This document shows positions 63,289-64,000 of a DNA stretch of 64,000 nucleotides, one piece after another. The notes under the pieces are model-generated. The model was not told where the DNA came from and did not search any database. It saw only the letters and a list, made by a program, of their open reading frames with translations. The stretch is taken from positions 248,001 through 312,000 of the forward strand of contig NZ_FOFR01000008.1 in assembly GCF_900110955.1 (NCBI RefSeq), in the 5' to 3' direction. The position numbers were made by a program, and so were the translations under genes. The stretch is from Lentzea xinjiangensis. Lineage in GTDB: Bacteria; Actinomycetota; Actinomycetes; Mycobacteriales; Pseudonocardiaceae. Every line of letters begins with the position of its first letter. The stretch's first letter is position 1.

Positions 63289-64000
63289 GTGACCGCTCGA
63301 CGCACTGTGCTGAAGACCTTCGCCCTGCTCCCGCTCGCCGGCTGCGCAGCCGAACCCGCGGCGCCGGCGACAACGAGCACCACGCCAACGACCACCACGA
63401 GTGCCGCACCCGTGCGGCACGACGCGTTGGCCGAGCTGGAGAGGAAGTTCGGCGCCCGGCTGGGCGTCTACGCGACCGGTGCGGGCGGAACGGTCGAACA
63501 CCGGGCGGACGAGCGGTTCGCGTTCTGCTCGACGTTCAAGGGCCTGGCCACGGCCGCCGTGCTGCACCGCAACCCGATGTCGCACCTGGACACCGTCGTC
63601 ACCTACACCGAGGCGGAGCTGATGAAGAGCTCGGCCATCACCCGGCAGCACGTCCGGACCGGCATGAAGCTCCGCGACCTGTGCGACGCCGCGGTCCGCT
63701 ACAGCGACGGCACGGCCGGCAACCTGCTGCTGCGCGACGTCGGCGGTCCCGCGGAGCTCACGCGGTACCTGCGCGAGCTCGGGGACACCGAGACCCGCAT
63801 GGACCGCGTCGAGCCCGACATCACGTCAGCCACGCCCGGCGACCCGCGCGACACGGCGACCCCGCGTTCGCTCGGCACGGACTACCGGCGGCTCGTGCTG
63901 GGCGACGCCCTCCCGCCGGAGAAGCGCGACTTCCTCACCGACCTGCTGGAGCGGTCGGTCACCGGCGCCAAGCGCGTCCGGGCGGGCGTGCCGCAGGGCA
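63289..64000 (+). CDS. Class A beta-lactamase lipoprotein (cut by window end)
   Basis: The GTG at 63289 opens a frame with lipobox LAGC (Cys 18), a Thr-rich linker and a penicillin-binding fold. FAFCSTFKGLATAAV carries the SxxK nucleophile (Ser 81), YSDGTAGNLLLRDVGGP the SDG motif (SDN in TEM, SDG in mycobacterial BlaC), and DRVEPDITSATPGDPRDTAT the catalytic Glu loop. The KTG box lies beyond the window. Export to the membrane exterior as a lipoprotein is expected. About 237 residues are visible. Confidence 0.92.
   Translation, partial: MTARRTVLKTFALLPLAGCAAEPAAPATTSTTPTTTTSAAPVRHDALAELERKFGARLGVYATGAGGTVEHRADERFAFCSTFKGLATAAVLHRNPMSHLDTVVTYTEAELMKSSAITRQHVRTGMKLRDLCDAAVRYSDGTAGNLLLRDVGGPAELTRYLRELGDTETRMDRVEPDITSATPGDPRDTATPRSLGTDYRRLVLGDALPPEKRDFLTDLLERSVTGAKRVRAGVPQG

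Overview
The window is high-GC DNA with strong G/C bias at third codon positions, many GTG starts, 1- and 4-base stop/start overlaps and convergent genes that overlap at their tails. Together with actinomycete-type families (PadR, DUF6891-like, MycE-like methyltransferase, ScoMcrA-head McrB, Tat-exported hydrolases) this points to an actinomycete, most likely of the Pseudonocardiales (Lentzea/Saccharothrix type). The assignment to order is inference. The DNA is chromosomal in character: no phage, plasmid, CRISPR, rRNA or tRNA genes were recognised.

Layout. 0-2.4 kb: a sugar-binding protein cut by the window edge, divergent from a LacI regulator, then the stump of a macro-domain gene truncated by an IS5-like transposase remnant. 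2.4-5.2 kb: VOC protein, secreted hydrolase, an inverted repeat carrying two DnaA-box-like sequences, and debris of STAS and AraC genes. 5.2-7.7 kb: a two-gene McrB/McrC restriction module behind a palindrome. 7.7-17.2 kb: SGNH hydrolase, adenosine/aminodeoxyfutalosine deaminase, nucleotidyltransferase, methyltransferase, SnoaL/PadR pair, PepSY membrane protein, a membrane protein with a YbaB-like tail and an M28 peptidase. 17.2-32 kb: two paralogous pairs of a sugar-binding-type lipoprotein and a membrane GGDEF-EAL protein, separated by an amidohydrolase, an orphan MycE-like methyltransferase, a patatin and metH with an SAH-type riboswitch. 32-45 kb: an aminoglycoside-kinase-like protein, a beta-propeller/amidohydrolase fusion, phosphoesterase, histidine phosphatase, two MFS exporters, gamma-glutamyltransferase and DedA. 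45.6-53 kb: alpha-carbonic anhydrase, beta-lactamase-like hydrolase, a frameshifted MBL/LysR pair, methyltransferase, SGNH hydrolase and lipoprotein. 52-63 kb: a minus-strand block with two complete ABC importers, a PhyH-type dioxygenase, a PQQ-type sugar dehydrogenase and a LamG-like protein, with two identical perfect palindromes GGAAAGCGCTTTCC. The window ends inside a class A beta-lactamase.

The most interesting candidate system is the lipoprotein plus GGDEF-EAL pair. In the second copy the genes overlap by GTGA. In the first copy they are divergent. The lipoproteins look like ligand-binding halves of sugar importers but have no permease or ATPase beside them; instead they sit with cyclic-di-GMP enzymes whose extracellular loop could receive them. 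The arrangement recalls NspS/MbaA and LuxP/LuxQ of Vibrio. An imperfect copy of the GGAAAGCGCTTTCC palindrome lies upstream of the second pair, which may tie it to the sugar-uptake block.

Other regulatory structure is rich: an SAH riboswitch whose P1 strand can alternatively pair with the metH ribosome-binding site, a 17-bp hairpin that buries the ribosome-binding site and start codon of an amidohydrolase gene, and several strong terminator hairpins. Gene decay is frequent (macro, transposase, AraC, STAS, GNAT, beta-helix, MBL and LysR), which suggests an accessory chromosomal region.
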